The notes beneath the pieces are model-generated. The model was not told the origin of the DNA, searched no databases, and saw only the letters and a program-made list of their open reading frames with translations. Both the position numbers and the translations under genes were made by a program. Shown in pieces: positions 1 through 7,148 of a stretch of DNA of 36,762 nucleotides. The DNA is from Clostridia bacterium (GTDB lineage Bacteria > Bacillota > Clostridia > Christensenellales > CAAEEZ01). Location: positions 1 through 36,762 of the forward strand of contig CAAEEZ010000009.1 in assembly GCA_900755035.1 (NCBI GenBank), given 5' to 3'. Positions within the stretch are counted from its first letter, which is position 1. Each line of letters begins with the position of its first letter.

Positions 1-49
1 GACCGCTTTTTTATGCCAAAAATTTAGGAATTTTTGAGGAAAATTTGAC

Positions 50-154
50 GTCAAACAACGTAGCCGTTCAGCGCCGTTGACTTCCCGGGCTAACCTACCG
101 TATTTAATCGGGGGTCAATCAACGTGGTCAAACTTCGAAGTCAATCAACGTGGT
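50..154. repeat. short direct repeats in intergenic DNA
   Basis: The 15-mer GTCAATCAACGTGGT occurs exactly at 114-128 and 140-154, a 26-bp period, with the palindrome CTTCGAAG between the copies. A degenerate copy (GTCAAACAACGTAG) lies at 50-63, and a partial inverted one (CGTTGACTTC) at 75-84. I see no coding gene in 1-327. The repeats could be regulator-binding sites for a gene beyond the left edge, or the remnant of a mobile element. Function unknown. Confidence 0.6.
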
Positions 155-163
155 TTTATAACA

Positions 164-192
164 AAAAAGGCTACCGCTTTGGTAACCTTTTT
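164..192. terminator. bidirectional intrinsic terminator after tRNA-Gln
   Basis: Arms AAAAAGG (164-170) plus TACC (172-175) pair with GGTA (181-184) plus CCTTTTT (186-192), with one C-A mismatch and the loop GCTTT. There is a T-run on either strand. It ends the minus-strand radC-gltX-tRNA unit, whose last gene finishes at 328, and could also stop transcripts entering from the left. The stretch 193-327 holds nothing else I can identify. Confidence 0.8.
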
Positions 193-327
193 CTTTCCTG
201 TACGTAACTTTTTATGATTGCTAAAAAAATTAGAGCAAGTGTCAAAATAAGTGTCAATTCGAAAATAGTATTGTATTATTTTGTTCATAAAAATGCCCGC
301 ACACCTAGTAAATACTAGGGTTTTATA

Positions 328-401
328 TGGCAGGAGTAAACGGATTCGAACCGTTACAATAGGTGTCAGAGGCCTACGTGCTACCGTTACACCATACTCC
401 A
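328..401 (-). tRNA. tRNA-Gln, anticodon CUG
   Basis: A complete 74-nt cloverleaf with an encoded CCA end and discriminator G73. The D stem GTGT/GCAC, the anticodon loop with U33-CUG-A37, and the T arm (stem AACGG/CCGTT around TTCGAAT) are all readable. The anticodon CUG decodes CAG (Gln). Two oddities: position 1 is U facing U72, so the terminal acceptor pair is open, and C31 faces A39 at the foot of the anticodon loop. Bacterial tRNA-Gln normally has a weak U1-A72 pair. The 5' end is only 5 nt after the gltX stop codon, so the tRNA is almost certainly cut from the gltX transcript. The terminator at 164-192 follows. Confidence 0.93.
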
Positions 402-406
402 ATATA

Positions 407-1846
407 TTATAGGCGTTTTAGCGCCTCGTTTAACCTTGCAATAGTTTTTTCTTTGCCAAGTACATCCGCCATTTCGGTTGCGCCACCAGGGGTATTCATA
501 ACTCCCGTTATTGCTATTCTAACAGCCCAAAGTAATGCCGTTTTCTTGTACGATTTGCCTTCGGATAGCGCTACAAGCACGCTGAACAAGTTGTCATTGT
601 TCCACTCGCTTTCGCTTAGATTTTCAAGTACGCTAATTGCATCGGCAATACATAATTTTGCTACGTCATTGTCGCATTTCATTTTTTTGTGGAAGTACAA
701 TTCTTTATCAAAATCAGGGTTATATTCCTCCAAAAAGTCTACTTTTTCAGGTATTTCGCTTAGTATTTCCACCCTTGCTTGCAGTAGTTTTGCAAGTTTT
801 TTGTAGTCGTACTTGCCTTTTACCTTGCTCTTTTCAAAGTAAGGTAGGCTAAGCTCGTAAAACTTTTCAGGGTCAAGCTCTCTTACGTACAAACCGTTTA
901 GCCATTTCATTTTGTTTTCGTCGAATATCGACGGGCTCTTGTTCAAGCCGTTTACGTCAAATAGTTCGATAAGTTCGCTCATACTTAGTTTTTCGGTGTT
1001 GTCCTTAGGGCTCCAACCAAGTAAAGCGATATAGTTTATTATAGCCTCGGGCAAATATCCCTTTTCGATAAAGTCGTTAAAGTTAGCGTCGCCGTATCTT
1101 TTAGATAGTTTTCTAGTTGCATCTTTCATAATAGGTGGAAGGTGCATATACTTAGGACGCTCCCAACCGAAACTATCGTATAGTAAATTATATTTAGGCG
1201 TACTCGACAAATATTCCGTACCCCTTATTACGTGGGTAATATTCATCAAGTGGTCGTCAATTACGTTTGCAAAGTTATAGGTAGGCATACCGTCGCTCTT
1301 TAATAGTATATTATCTTCAAGGTCAGCGTAGTCCACACTGATAACGCCGTATACCATATCTTCGTAACTACTTTCACCTTCGCTTGGTATATTTTGCCTT
1401 ATTACGTACGGCTCGCCGTCTTTAAGTTTTTCCTCAACCTGCTCTTTTGTTAGTTTTAGGCAGTGTTTGTCGTACTTTCTAACTCCGTTTTCGTCGGTAA
1501 GGCTCTCTAACCTTTCCTTTGAACAAAAACAGTAATACGCTCCGCCTAACTCTACAAGTTTTTTAGCGTAGTCTATATATAATTGTTTTCTTTCGCTTTG
1601 GATATATGGTCCGTATCCGCCGTCCTTATCAGGACCTTCGTCGTGGTTAATGCCCGACTCCTTTAACGTTTTGTATATTAGGTCTACTGCGCCGTCTACG
1701 TATCTTTCTTGGTCGGTATCCTCTATCCTTAGTACAAAAGTACCGTCGTTATGTTTTGCATACAAATATGCGTAAAGCGCCGTACGCAAGTTGCCTATGT
1801 GCATAAAACCCGTTGGGCTTGGCGCAAATCTCGTTCTTACTTTCAT
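407..1846 (-). CDS. gltX: glutamyl-tRNA synthetase
   Basis: A class I aminoacyl-tRNA synthetase that charges tRNA-Glu with glutamate in the cytoplasm. The start gives 479 residues, the usual family size. The HIGH signature is HIGN at residues 16-19, and the KMSKS loop is KLSKR at 246-250. C106, C108, Y125 and C129 fit the zinc-binding insertion known from E. coli GluRS. I prefer the ATG at 1846 over one at 1858, because GGAG lies 6 nt before it and it overlaps the radC stop as ATGA, implying translational coupling. A tRNA-Gln gene follows directly. Many Firmicutes use a non-discriminating GluRS that also charges tRNA-Gln. A GlnRS gene in this same window suggests this enzyme may be discriminating, but that cannot be decided by eye. 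Confidence 0.95.
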   Translation of the reverse strand: MKVRTRFAPSPTGFMHIGNLRTALYAYLYAKHNDGTFVLRIEDTDQERYVDGAVDLIYKTLKESGINHDEGPDKDGGYGPYIQSERKQLYIDYAKKLVELGGAYYCFCSKERLESLTDENGVRKYDKHCLKLTKEQVEEKLKDGEPYVIRQNIPSEGESSYEDMVYGVISVDYADLEDNILLKSDGMPTYNFANVIDDHLMNITHVIRGTEYLSSTPKYNLLYDSFGWERPKYMHLPPIMKDATRKLSKRYGDANFNDFIEKGYLPEAIINYIALLGWSPKDNTEKLSMSELIELFDVNGLNKSPSIFDENKMKWLNGLYVRELDPEKFYELSLPYFEKSKVKGKYDYKKLAKLLQARVEILSEIPEKVDFLEEYNPDFDKELYFHKKMKCDNDVAKLCIADAISVLENLSESEWNNDNLFSVLVALSEGKSYKKTALLWAVRIAITGVMNTPGGATEMADVLGKEKTIARLNEALKRL

Positions 1847-2595
1847 TCTTTTCTCCATTCTATTGGGCTTTCAAAAAAGCCTTCGCCTAATTTTGTTTCT
1901 ACGTGTTGTATTATTTCGTTAAGGTCGCCGTTAAACTTCATTGAATAGTGCTTCTTGCCCGAAATAATTATATGGTCTAATAGCCTGATATTTATCATTC
2001 TAAGCGCCGTGTAAATACTTCTGGTTAGCCCTATATCGTCCACCGACGGCGATACGTTGCCCGACGGGTGATTGTGGCAAAGTATTACGCCCGTTGCCTT
2101 GTAACGCAAAGCAAGTTCGCTTATCTCTCTTATATAAATACCCACTTGATCTACCGTGCCACTAGATAATAGTTTAGTTGCAAGTAGTTCGGACTGATTA
2201 TTCGTTAGCAATAAATAGGCTTTCTCCTTGGTTTCGTAACCTATTAAACCTTGCATATATTCTAACACTTTATTCAAAGTATCCACCTTCTTTTTGGCTT
2301 TCGCTTTGTCTAATTGATAGTAATTTAATATCCCTTTTAGCGAGGTAAGAAAGGTTGCCGTTACTTCGCTAATGCCCTTTACTGCAATTAACTGCTCGCA
2401 CTCAGCGTCAAGTACGCCCGAAAACGACCCGAATTTATCTATCAATTCGTGAGCAATTTCGTTTGTATCTTTTCTTGGCACAAACGCATATAATACGTAT
2501 TCGAGAACCTCGTGTGGTTGCAGGCTTTCTATCCCGTCCTTCAAGATTCTATCACGCATTCTGGTTCTATGCCCCTCGTGTATCCCTTTATCCAT
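1843..2595 (-). CDS. radC: RadC-family JAB/MPN-domain protein
   Basis: A RadC (UPF0758) protein of 250 residues. The N-terminal part carries a helix-hairpin-helix-like region (the family's EGHRxRxRxR opening, then a DKFGS..L..KGI pattern). The C-terminal JAB1/MPN domain has the full metal signature HxHx7Sx2D at H174, H176, S184 and D187. The family was once linked to DNA repair; its true role is unresolved, and metalloprotease or nuclease activity is only inferred from the motif. The start at 2595 gives the usual opening just before EGHR; an in-frame ATG at 2613 would add six residues, and neither has a clear Shine-Dalgarno. Its last four bases overlap the gltX start. The divergent pepV gene begins 111 bp away. 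Confidence 0.9.
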   Translation of the reverse strand: MDKGIHEGHRTRMRDRILKDGIESLQPHEVLEYVLYAFVPRKDTNEIAHELIDKFGSFSGVLDAECEQLIAVKGISEVTATFLTSLKGILNYYQLDKAKAKKKVDTLNKVLEYMQGLIGYETKEKAYLLLTNNQSELLATKLLSSGTVDQVGIYIREISELALRYKATGVILCHNHPSGNVSPSVDDIGLTRSIYTALRMINIRLLDHIIISGKKHYSMKFNGDLNEIIQHVETKLGEGFFESPIEWRKE

Positions 2596-2657
2596 ACAAT
2601 AAATATATATCATTTTATCATAAATTGCAAATATTTACACATTTTATAAGGATATAT

Positions 2658-2686
2658 TTTTATATTACCTAAAATAAGTGTATAAT
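2658..2686 (+). promoter_or_regulatory. promoter of the M20 dipeptidase gene
   Basis: A perfect -10 box TATAAT lies at 2681-2686, with a weak TTTTAT at the -35 position 17 bp upstream. The predicted transcript start near 2693 leaves only a short leader with GAAAGGAG ahead of the ATG at 2707. Confidence 0.5.
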
Positions 2687-2706
2687 GAGCAATGAAAGGA
2701 GTAATT

Positions 2707-3996
2707 ATGGAAAGATATCTTGACGAAATTATCAAAACAACTCAAAAACTAATTGCTTTTAACAGTATTCAAACCGAGCCACTTGAAAATATGCCGTTTG
2801 GAAAAGCCAACTACGATTGCCTTGAAACTTGCCTTGACGTATGCAAAAATCTTGGCTTTACGGTAAAAAACTTAGACGGCTACGCAGGATACGCCGAGAT
2901 AGGCGAAGGCGAAAGCTTTGGCATACTTGCCCACCTAGACGTAGTGCCTAGTGGCGACGGCTGGTCGGTTGACCCGTTTAGTGGTGAAATTATAGACGGC
3001 GTATTGTACGGAAGAGGCGTTCTTGACGACAAAGGACCTATCGTTTGCTGTATTTACGCAATTAAAAAACTAATTGACGAAGGCAAAATGCCAAACAAAA
3101 AAATACGCATAATATTCGGGTGCAACGAAGAATCGGGTTGGGAGTGTATAAAGCACTACAACAAGGTAGAAAAAATGCCCGAGATTGGCTTTTCGCCCGA
3201 TGCCGACTTCCCCGTAATTTACCTAGAAAAAGGCATTGCGCACTACAAAGTATCTATGCCACTTGACGTTGTGAATATTCGTGGTGGATTAAGGGTGAAT
3301 ATGGTGCCTGACTCGGCAAGCCTTACCGTAAAATATTCGAAAGAATACGAAAACTACTTAAAAGCACAAAACGCAGTTTATACCACTAGAAACGGACTAT
3401 TAACCATTGAAACCGTTGGAAAGTCCGCACACGGCTCTACACCTGAACAAGGCGAAAACGCCGTTATAAAACTATTTGAACTATCAAATATTCCTTCCCT
3501 TATATCGCTTGCTGAAAAGTTTAAGAAAACGGACGGAACAAACTTAAATATGGCGCTTTACGACGAGGAAAGCAAAAACCTAACCGTAAACCTTGGCGCA
3601 GTAAGTTATGAAAACGGCGTAATTGAAATGCTTGTAGATATTCGCTACCCTGCCTCGCAAAAAGAAAGCGTAGTTACTTCGCTATTACAAGAAAATCTAA
3701 GTGGTTGCACGGTAGAACTTTACAGCGACCAAGCGCCTATCCACGTAGACAAAAACAGCATGCTAGTAAAGACTTTGTTATCCGCATACAATAAGGTAAC
3801 GGGCGAAAATGCCGAGCCTATTGCAATAGGTGGTGGCACTTATGCAAGAGCGTTAAAGCAAGGCGTTGCATTTGGTCCTATTTTTCCAGGACAAGAATCT
3901 ACTATTCACCAAAAGGACGAAAGGGTAAAAATAGACGACCTATTAGAAATGAGCAAAATTTACTACGAGGCTATCAAAAATTTGTGTTTTGACTAA
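2707..3996 (+). CDS. pepV: M20 family dipeptidase (PepV/Sapep-like)
   Basis: A zinc-dependent cytoplasmic peptidase of the M20 family, PepV/Sapep branch, which cleaves dipeptides during peptide-nitrogen use. The start gives 429 residues. Metal-site residues are readable in order: H76 in AHLDVVP, D107/D108 in DDKG, E141/E142 in NEESG, D165 in SPDADFP, and the C-terminal H401 in STIHQKDE. The opening (YLDEIIKTTQKLIAFNSI) is typical of the PepV branch. The ATG at 2707 has GGAG 5 nt upstream; an earlier ATG at 2692 would sit at or before the predicted transcript start and has no ribosome binding site. It stands alone on plus, divergent from radC, with its own terminator at 4111-4137. Exact substrate preference cannot be read from sequence. 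Confidence 0.9.
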   Translation: MERYLDEIIKTTQKLIAFNSIQTEPLENMPFGKANYDCLETCLDVCKNLGFTVKNLDGYAGYAEIGEGESFGILAHLDVVPSGDGWSVDPFSGEIIDGVLYGRGVLDDKGPIVCCIYAIKKLIDEGKMPNKKIRIIFGCNEESGWECIKHYNKVEKMPEIGFSPDADFPVIYLEKGIAHYKVSMPLDVVNIRGGLRVNMVPDSASLTVKYSKEYENYLKAQNAVYTTRNGLLTIETVGKSAHGSTPEQGENAVIKLFELSNIPSLISLAEKFKKTDGTNLNMALYDEESKNLTVNLGAVSYENGVIEMLVDIRYPASQKESVVTSLLQENLSGCTVELYSDQAPIHVDKNSMLVKTLLSAYNKVTGENAEPIAIGGGTYARALKQGVAFGPIFPGQESTIHQKDERVKIDDLLEMSKIYYEAIKNLCFD

Positions 3997-4110
3997 TTAT
4001 CGATAGAAAAATACACAATCTTATATACGAATTAAACGTCTACGTATCATTTTTTTTATTAGAAATACAAGCACTAAATCGCATTATAAAATATGATAAT
4101 AAAATCTATA

Positions 4111-4137
4111 AAAAAGAAAGGACTACCCTTTCTTTTT
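4111..4137. terminator. intrinsic terminator between convergent pepV and cwlD
   Basis: A perfect 11-bp stem (4111-4121 with 4127-4137) closes the loop ACTAC and is followed by T's to 4140. The A-rich left arm gives a U-run on minus too, so it can serve both converging genes. The rest of the 3997-4233 gap is AT-rich with no gene seen. Confidence 0.85.
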
Positions 4138-4233
4138 TTTGCGTTATTTTACTATGCGACTACAAACTATCCATAAAAAATTCTATTTGATGCCCTAATA
4201 TAGTCAGCATAACATAAACACAACTAAATTAAA

Positions 4234-4965
4234 TTATGGTAAACTTGGCGTAATTCCCCCTTCGTTTAATTCGCTAACGAATTGCAACAAGCCACTTAGC
4301 AAAATATTTGCTAGTTTGTTTTGATAACTTTCCGTTGATAATAGCCTTTCGTCCTCAGCGTTAGACAAAAAACCGCACTCCACGATAATGGTGGGGATAT
4401 TGCTACATTTAACTATAAAAAAATCGCCTTCTTGCGCCGAGTACGCCCTATCAACCGTTGGAATATTTAATTGTTTGTTAAGATAATTTTGCATACTTTC
4501 GGCAAACTTTACGGTATTTTCGTTTCCGTTTTTAGAGTAAAACACCTGCGCACCCCTTCTTTTTTCGTCGTGAAAGCGATTTTGGTGTATGCTAATTACG
4601 TAATCGGCTGAGGAAGAATTTATTATTTCCTTTCTTTTTTGCATATCTCTACTTTTGAATCCGCTAGTTGCCATACCGTACAATCCGTCCGCCGTTTTCC
4701 TTGTCATTACCGTGCTAAAACTACTGCCCGTTGCCAATTTTTCCAACTTTTTTGCTATCTGCAAATTAAGGTCGCTTTCTTTCACTTTCGTGTTCTTACC
4801 AACCACCCCGCCGTCAATTCCGCCGTGCCCTGCGTCTATCACTAAAACAAGCCCTTTTTGACTACTTGCGCTCTGCGAAAAACCAGCCAAAATTACGGCA
4901 GAAAGTACCCCGAAAATCACCACTGATAAAACGCATAAAATTTGCCTTTTTTTCAACACAATCAT
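4234..4965 (-). CDS. cwlD: N-acetylmuramoyl-L-alanine amidase, CwlD-like
   Basis: An Amidase_3 zinc enzyme that cleaves the lactyl-amide bond between MurNAc and the stem peptide. In spore formers CwlD acts in making muramic-delta-lactam of the spore cortex, which is needed for germination. The protein (243 residues from the ATG chosen) has a basic N-terminus and one hydrophobic segment (about residues 8-30), so it is exported or membrane-anchored. The zinc ligands are visible: H in DAGHGGIDGG, E in KESDLNLQIA, H in ISIHQNRF, and the catalytic E in IVECGFLS. The start is uncertain: a GTG at 4980 is too close to the GGAG, so I chose the ATG at 4965, whose spacing is long (about 14 nt). The DnaA-box cluster lies just upstream. 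CwlD is favoured by size, single domain and the nearby SpoIIR; a vegetative amidase is the alternative. Confidence 0.82.
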   Translation of the reverse strand: MIVLKKRQILCVLSVVIFGVLSAVILAGFSQSASSQKGLVLVIDAGHGGIDGGVVGKNTKVKESDLNLQIAKKLEKLATGSSFSTVMTRKTADGLYGMATSGFKSRDMQKRKEIINSSSADYVISIHQNRFHDEKRRGAQVFYSKNGNENTVKFAESMQNYLNKQLNIPTVDRAYSAQEGDFFIVKCSNIPTIIVECGFLSNAEDERLLSTESYQNKLANILLSGLLQFVSELNEGGITPSLP

Positions 4966-5013
4966 AATTTTTATACACACTCCGTTTTTAATGATATGTA
5001 TAAAAACTTATAT

Positions 5014-5145
5014 TTATCCACTAACTTATCCACATTTTTGTTGATTTTGACCGTTTTTTGTGGATAACTTTGTGGATAAGCTTAGATCTATCCACTATTT
5101 AGCCTTGTTCTGCATTTTTTTACACACGTACGAAAATGTGGATAA
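5014..5145. promoter_or_regulatory. cluster of six DnaA boxes
   Basis: Four perfect copies of the DnaA box TTATCCACA occur: 5026-5034 (plus) and 5059-5067, 5071-5079 and 5137-5145 (minus). Two near-copies are TTATCCACT at 5014-5022 and CTATCCACT at 5088-5096. Two of the perfect boxes start exactly 12 bp apart. The cluster fills the divergent gap between cwlD and the PRC-barrel-like gene. It could be a DnaA titration or regulatory cluster like those known in B. subtilis, or an origin; the gene orientation argues against the main chromosomal origin. Confidence 0.88.
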
Positions 5146-5250
5146 ATTTGAGGAAAAAAATACAAATATGTAATATTATGTATAACAATTATTCATAGAA
5201 AAAATAATTATACTTTTCGTTATAAATTATACATTTTTTGCATAAGATAT
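5146..5250. other. very AT-rich stretch beside the DnaA boxes
   Basis: About 105 bp composed almost wholly of A and T, with runs such as GTAATATTATGTATAAC and several TATA-like steps, directly abutting the last perfect DnaA box. It resembles a duplex-unwinding element in position and composition, but it also must contain the promoter of the plus-strand gene at 5263. I found no clear -35/-10 pair in it. Confidence 0.45.
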
Positions 5251-5262
5251 TTTGAGGTGAAT

Positions 5263-5862
5263 ATGGCTAATTTAACTGACTTTTTAGGTAAAAAAACGGT
5301 AGATATTTCGTCCTGTAAGCAGGTGGGAATGGTTAAGTATGGAGCGTTTAATTTGCGACTGAAAAAACTGACGCATCTTGTAACGGACGAAGGATACGTT
5401 ACAAATATTAAAAACGTAAAAATTACAAAAAATCATATACTATCCACGAAGGCTGACGTATTAGGCGAACAAAACTACAAAATAAATCTTAATACTCCCC
5501 TTCTAACTCTTGACGGCGAAACGCCTAAACTAAAAGACGTTTTGCTTGACGACAATATGAACGTAACGGATATTTTAACGAGCGAAAAAACTTTTACTCA
5601 AAAATCGGTTTTCAACGCTAGTGATAATTTAATTTTATTGCAAGGAAAAACCTATAAAAAACCACCTGCTAATAAAAAAAGTAATCAAAAACTAACGCTT
5701 ATTTATCCCGTTGAAAAAAAACCTCTACGAATAAATCAACCTACTGTTAAAAAAGAAATTAAGGATATGACTGCTAAACTGCCTATTAAGGTGACGTTTA
5801 CTTCGGTCGTACCGATAAAAACGCTATCTACGACTAGCGAAAGCAACCTAATAAAACTATAA
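5263..5862 (+). CDS. PRC-barrel-like protein with a basic C-terminal tail
   Basis: A protein of 199 residues with no signal peptide or membrane segment. Residues about 4-40 (FLGKKTVDIS..KQVGMVKYGAF) match the usual opening of a PRC-barrel strand set. A second similar unit at about 75-110 has TPLLTLDGE..LKDVLLDDNMNVTDIL. From about residue 125 it becomes a Lys/Thr/Ser/Pro-rich, strongly basic tail of low complexity. PRC-barrels occur in sporulation-associated (YlmC/YrrD-type) and RNA-processing proteins; the function here is unknown. The ATG at 5263 has GAGGTGA just upstream; a GTG at 5257 falls inside that ribosome binding site. It sits alone, next to the DnaA-box cluster, and ends at its own terminator. 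The PRC assignment is by pattern and moderately sure. Confidence 0.65.
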   Translation: MANLTDFLGKKTVDISSCKQVGMVKYGAFNLRLKKLTHLVTDEGYVTNIKNVKITKNHILSTKADVLGEQNYKINLNTPLLTLDGETPKLKDVLLDDNMNVTDILTSEKTFTQKSVFNASDNLILLQGKTYKKPPANKKSNQKLTLIYPVEKKPLRINQPTVKKEIKDMTAKLPIKVTFTSVVPIKTLSTTSESNLIKL

Positions 5863-5889
5863 TCTATTACTTATTTTATTCTCCATATA

Positions 5890-6011
5890 AAGCGAAAAGG
5901 TTCGAATACCGTTCGAACCTTTTTGCAATTATATGATAAGGGGGAAAATTATGAGCATCTTAGTCGTAATCGTTTTGTAACTTGCTTACAAACGTATTAC
6001 TTGTTTTCATT
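5890..6011 (-). ncRNA. candidate small RNA with a C-rich loop
   Basis: A complete small transcription unit appears on minus: a promoter at 6018-6046, a start near 6011, and an end at the 12-bp hairpin 5895-5923, giving about 120 nt. The 5' half folds into an imperfect 14-bp hairpin (5966-5980 with 5986-6000, one bulge per arm). A single-stranded UUUUCCCCCUU segment (about 5939-5948) lies between the two hairpins. C-rich loops of this sort pair with Shine-Dalgarno sequences in known Firmicutes regulatory RNAs such as RoxS/RsaE. An ATG at 6010 would give a 16-residue leaderless peptide with no ribosome binding site, so a tiny mRNA is the alternative. No protein gene fits. Confidence 0.5.
5895..5923. 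terminator. perfect 12-bp hairpin terminator
   Basis: AAAAGGTTCGAA (5895-5906) pairs perfectly with TTCGAACCTTTT (5912-5923) around the loop TACCG; T's follow on plus. It ends the PRC-barrel-like gene and, read on minus, the candidate small RNA starting near 6011. The minus-strand U-run is shorter and interrupted (TTTTCGCTTT). Confidence 0.85.
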
Positions 6012-6017
6012 GGTGTA

Positions 6018-6046
6018 ATAATATCAACTTTCAGTTAATTTGTCAA
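6018..6046 (-). promoter_or_regulatory. strong promoter driving the candidate small RNA
   Basis: On minus, a perfect -35 TTGACA (6041-6046) and a TATTAT -10 (6018-6023) are separated by 17 bp. No minus-strand gene lies downstream except the short unit ending at 5895, so its product is probably a small RNA. Confidence 0.7.
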
Positions 6047-6140
6047 CAAAAATAACGGCGTTTTTGAAAAAATTTTATAATATTCCACATTTTAATTAAA
6101 TTGTCTAATTATTATTGCATTTTGTATGAAATTTCGCATA

Positions 6141-6178
6141 AAAAACGGAGAAAATTCACTTTCGCTTATTATCTCCGT
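6141..6178. terminator. trxB terminator
   Basis: ACGGAGA (6145-6151) pairs with TCTCCGT (6172-6178). On minus it is followed by TTTTTT, fitting termination after trxB, and a T-run also follows on plus. The loop is 20 nt, longer than usual. The remaining DNA between 6047 and 6236 is AT-rich with no gene seen. Confidence 0.65.
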
Positions 6179-6236
6179 ATTTTTTGCTGTTTTTATGAAT
6201 TATTATTCGTGTAAAATTTGCTTAAAAATAGGCGTA

Positions 6237-7133
6237 TTACCAGTCGCCATCGGCTATTACGCACTCGGCGGCAACTGCTCCGTCAGAACAAGCCGTAACT
6301 ACTTGCCTTAGCGATTTGTCCACGATATCACCTACTGCGTACACGCCTTTTTCGCTAGTTCTTTGCAATCTATCTACTACTATGTAGCCGTTATCGGTTA
6401 AATCTATACCGTTAATTAGCGTAGTATTTGGCGTTCTACCTATTGCAACGAACACACCCGATACGTCTATCCTTTTCTTTTGCTCTCCCGTGGTTACTTC
6501 TATTCCTTCCACTTTGCTTTCGCCAAATATATCGCTTACAACGCTACTTAGCACTAATTCTACGTTTTGTTTTGCAGTCATTTTGTTTATTTCTGCCTTG
6601 GTTGCCCTAAACTCGTTACGCCTATGTACGATATATACTTTATTGCAAAATTTGGATAAGTAAATTGCATCTTCAACGGCAGTATTGCCACCACCTATTA
6701 CCGCTACGTCTTTGCCCCTAAAAAATGCACCGTCGCACGTAGCGCAATAAGATACGCCAGCCCCTAGTAACGCTTTTTCCTTATCTAGTCCAAGTAGCCT
6801 TGGGCTTGCGCCCATAGCAATAATTATCGCTTTTGCTTCGTACTTATTGCCTTGCGTCTTTACGCTTTTTACGTCACCAACAATATCAAGGTCCGTAATT
6901 TCTTCGTAAATAAATTCTACGCCAAGTTTTTCGGCTTGTTGTTGCATCTTGTACGCAAGTTCAAATCCCGATATATTTTCAAAACCGGGATAATTTTCTA
7001 TTTCGCTAGTTAACGCAAGTTGCCCACCAAACGAAGTCTTTTCGATAATTGCAGTTTTTAGTCCGCCACGCGCTGCGTATATCCCTGCCGTTAGTCCACT
7101 AGGACCTGCTCCTAAAATCAATAAATCATACAT
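6237..7133 (-). CDS. trxB: thioredoxin-disulfide reductase
   Basis: A low-molecular-weight flavoenzyme that moves electrons from NADPH to thioredoxin in the cytoplasm. With the ATG at 7133 it has 298 residues, slightly short of the usual 305-320. The FAD-binding GAGPSGL motif is at residues 8-14, the redox-active CATC pair at 130-133 and the second nucleotide motif (GGGNTAVEDA) near 147-156. The C-terminal FAD motif GVYAVGDIVD is also present. A GTG at 7145 is a possible start, but GGTGATAAT places the ribosome on the ATG. It lies 34 bp downstream of spoIIR on the same strand and may be co-transcribed, though a promoter-like pair lies between. NADPH is inferred; some clostridial relatives take electrons from ferredoxin or use other cofactors. 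Confidence 0.92.
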   Translation of the reverse strand: MYDLLILGAGPSGLTAGIYAARGGLKTAIIEKTSFGGQLALTSEIENYPGFENISGFELAYKMQQQAEKLGVEFIYEEITDLDIVGDVKSVKTQGNKYEAKAIIIAMGASPRLLGLDKEKALLGAGVSYCATCDGAFFRGKDVAVIGGGNTAVEDAIYLSKFCNKVYIVHRRNEFRATKAEINKMTAKQNVELVLSSVVSDIFGESKVEGIEVTTGEQKKRIDVSGVFVAIGRTPNTTLINGIDLTDNGYIVVDRLQRTSEKGVYAVGDIVDKSLRQVVTACSDGAVAAECVIADGDW

Positions 7134-7148
7134 ATTATCACCCACTAA

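Noticed and set aside
145..402. 85-residue open frame on minus over the tRNA
   Set aside because: It spans the tRNA-Gln gene and the terminator, has no ribosome binding site, and its protein resembles nothing.
404..411. TATAAT between gltX and tRNA-Gln as a separate tRNA promoter
   Set aside because: A start from it would fall inside the tRNA, and no good -35 is at the right distance.
5014..5250. Main chromosomal replication origin
   Set aside because: DnaA boxes and AT-rich DNA fit, but no dnaA/dnaN/rpmH is present and genes on both sides, including a long right-hand run and the rRNA, all point left, which would put them head-on with one fork.
5951..5980. Nine-codon ORF (MSILVVIVL) on plus behind AAGGGGG
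   Set aside because: It looks like a small branched-chain leader peptide, but no plus-strand gene follows for 1.8 kb and the GGGGG is explained as the complement of the small RNA's C-rich loop.
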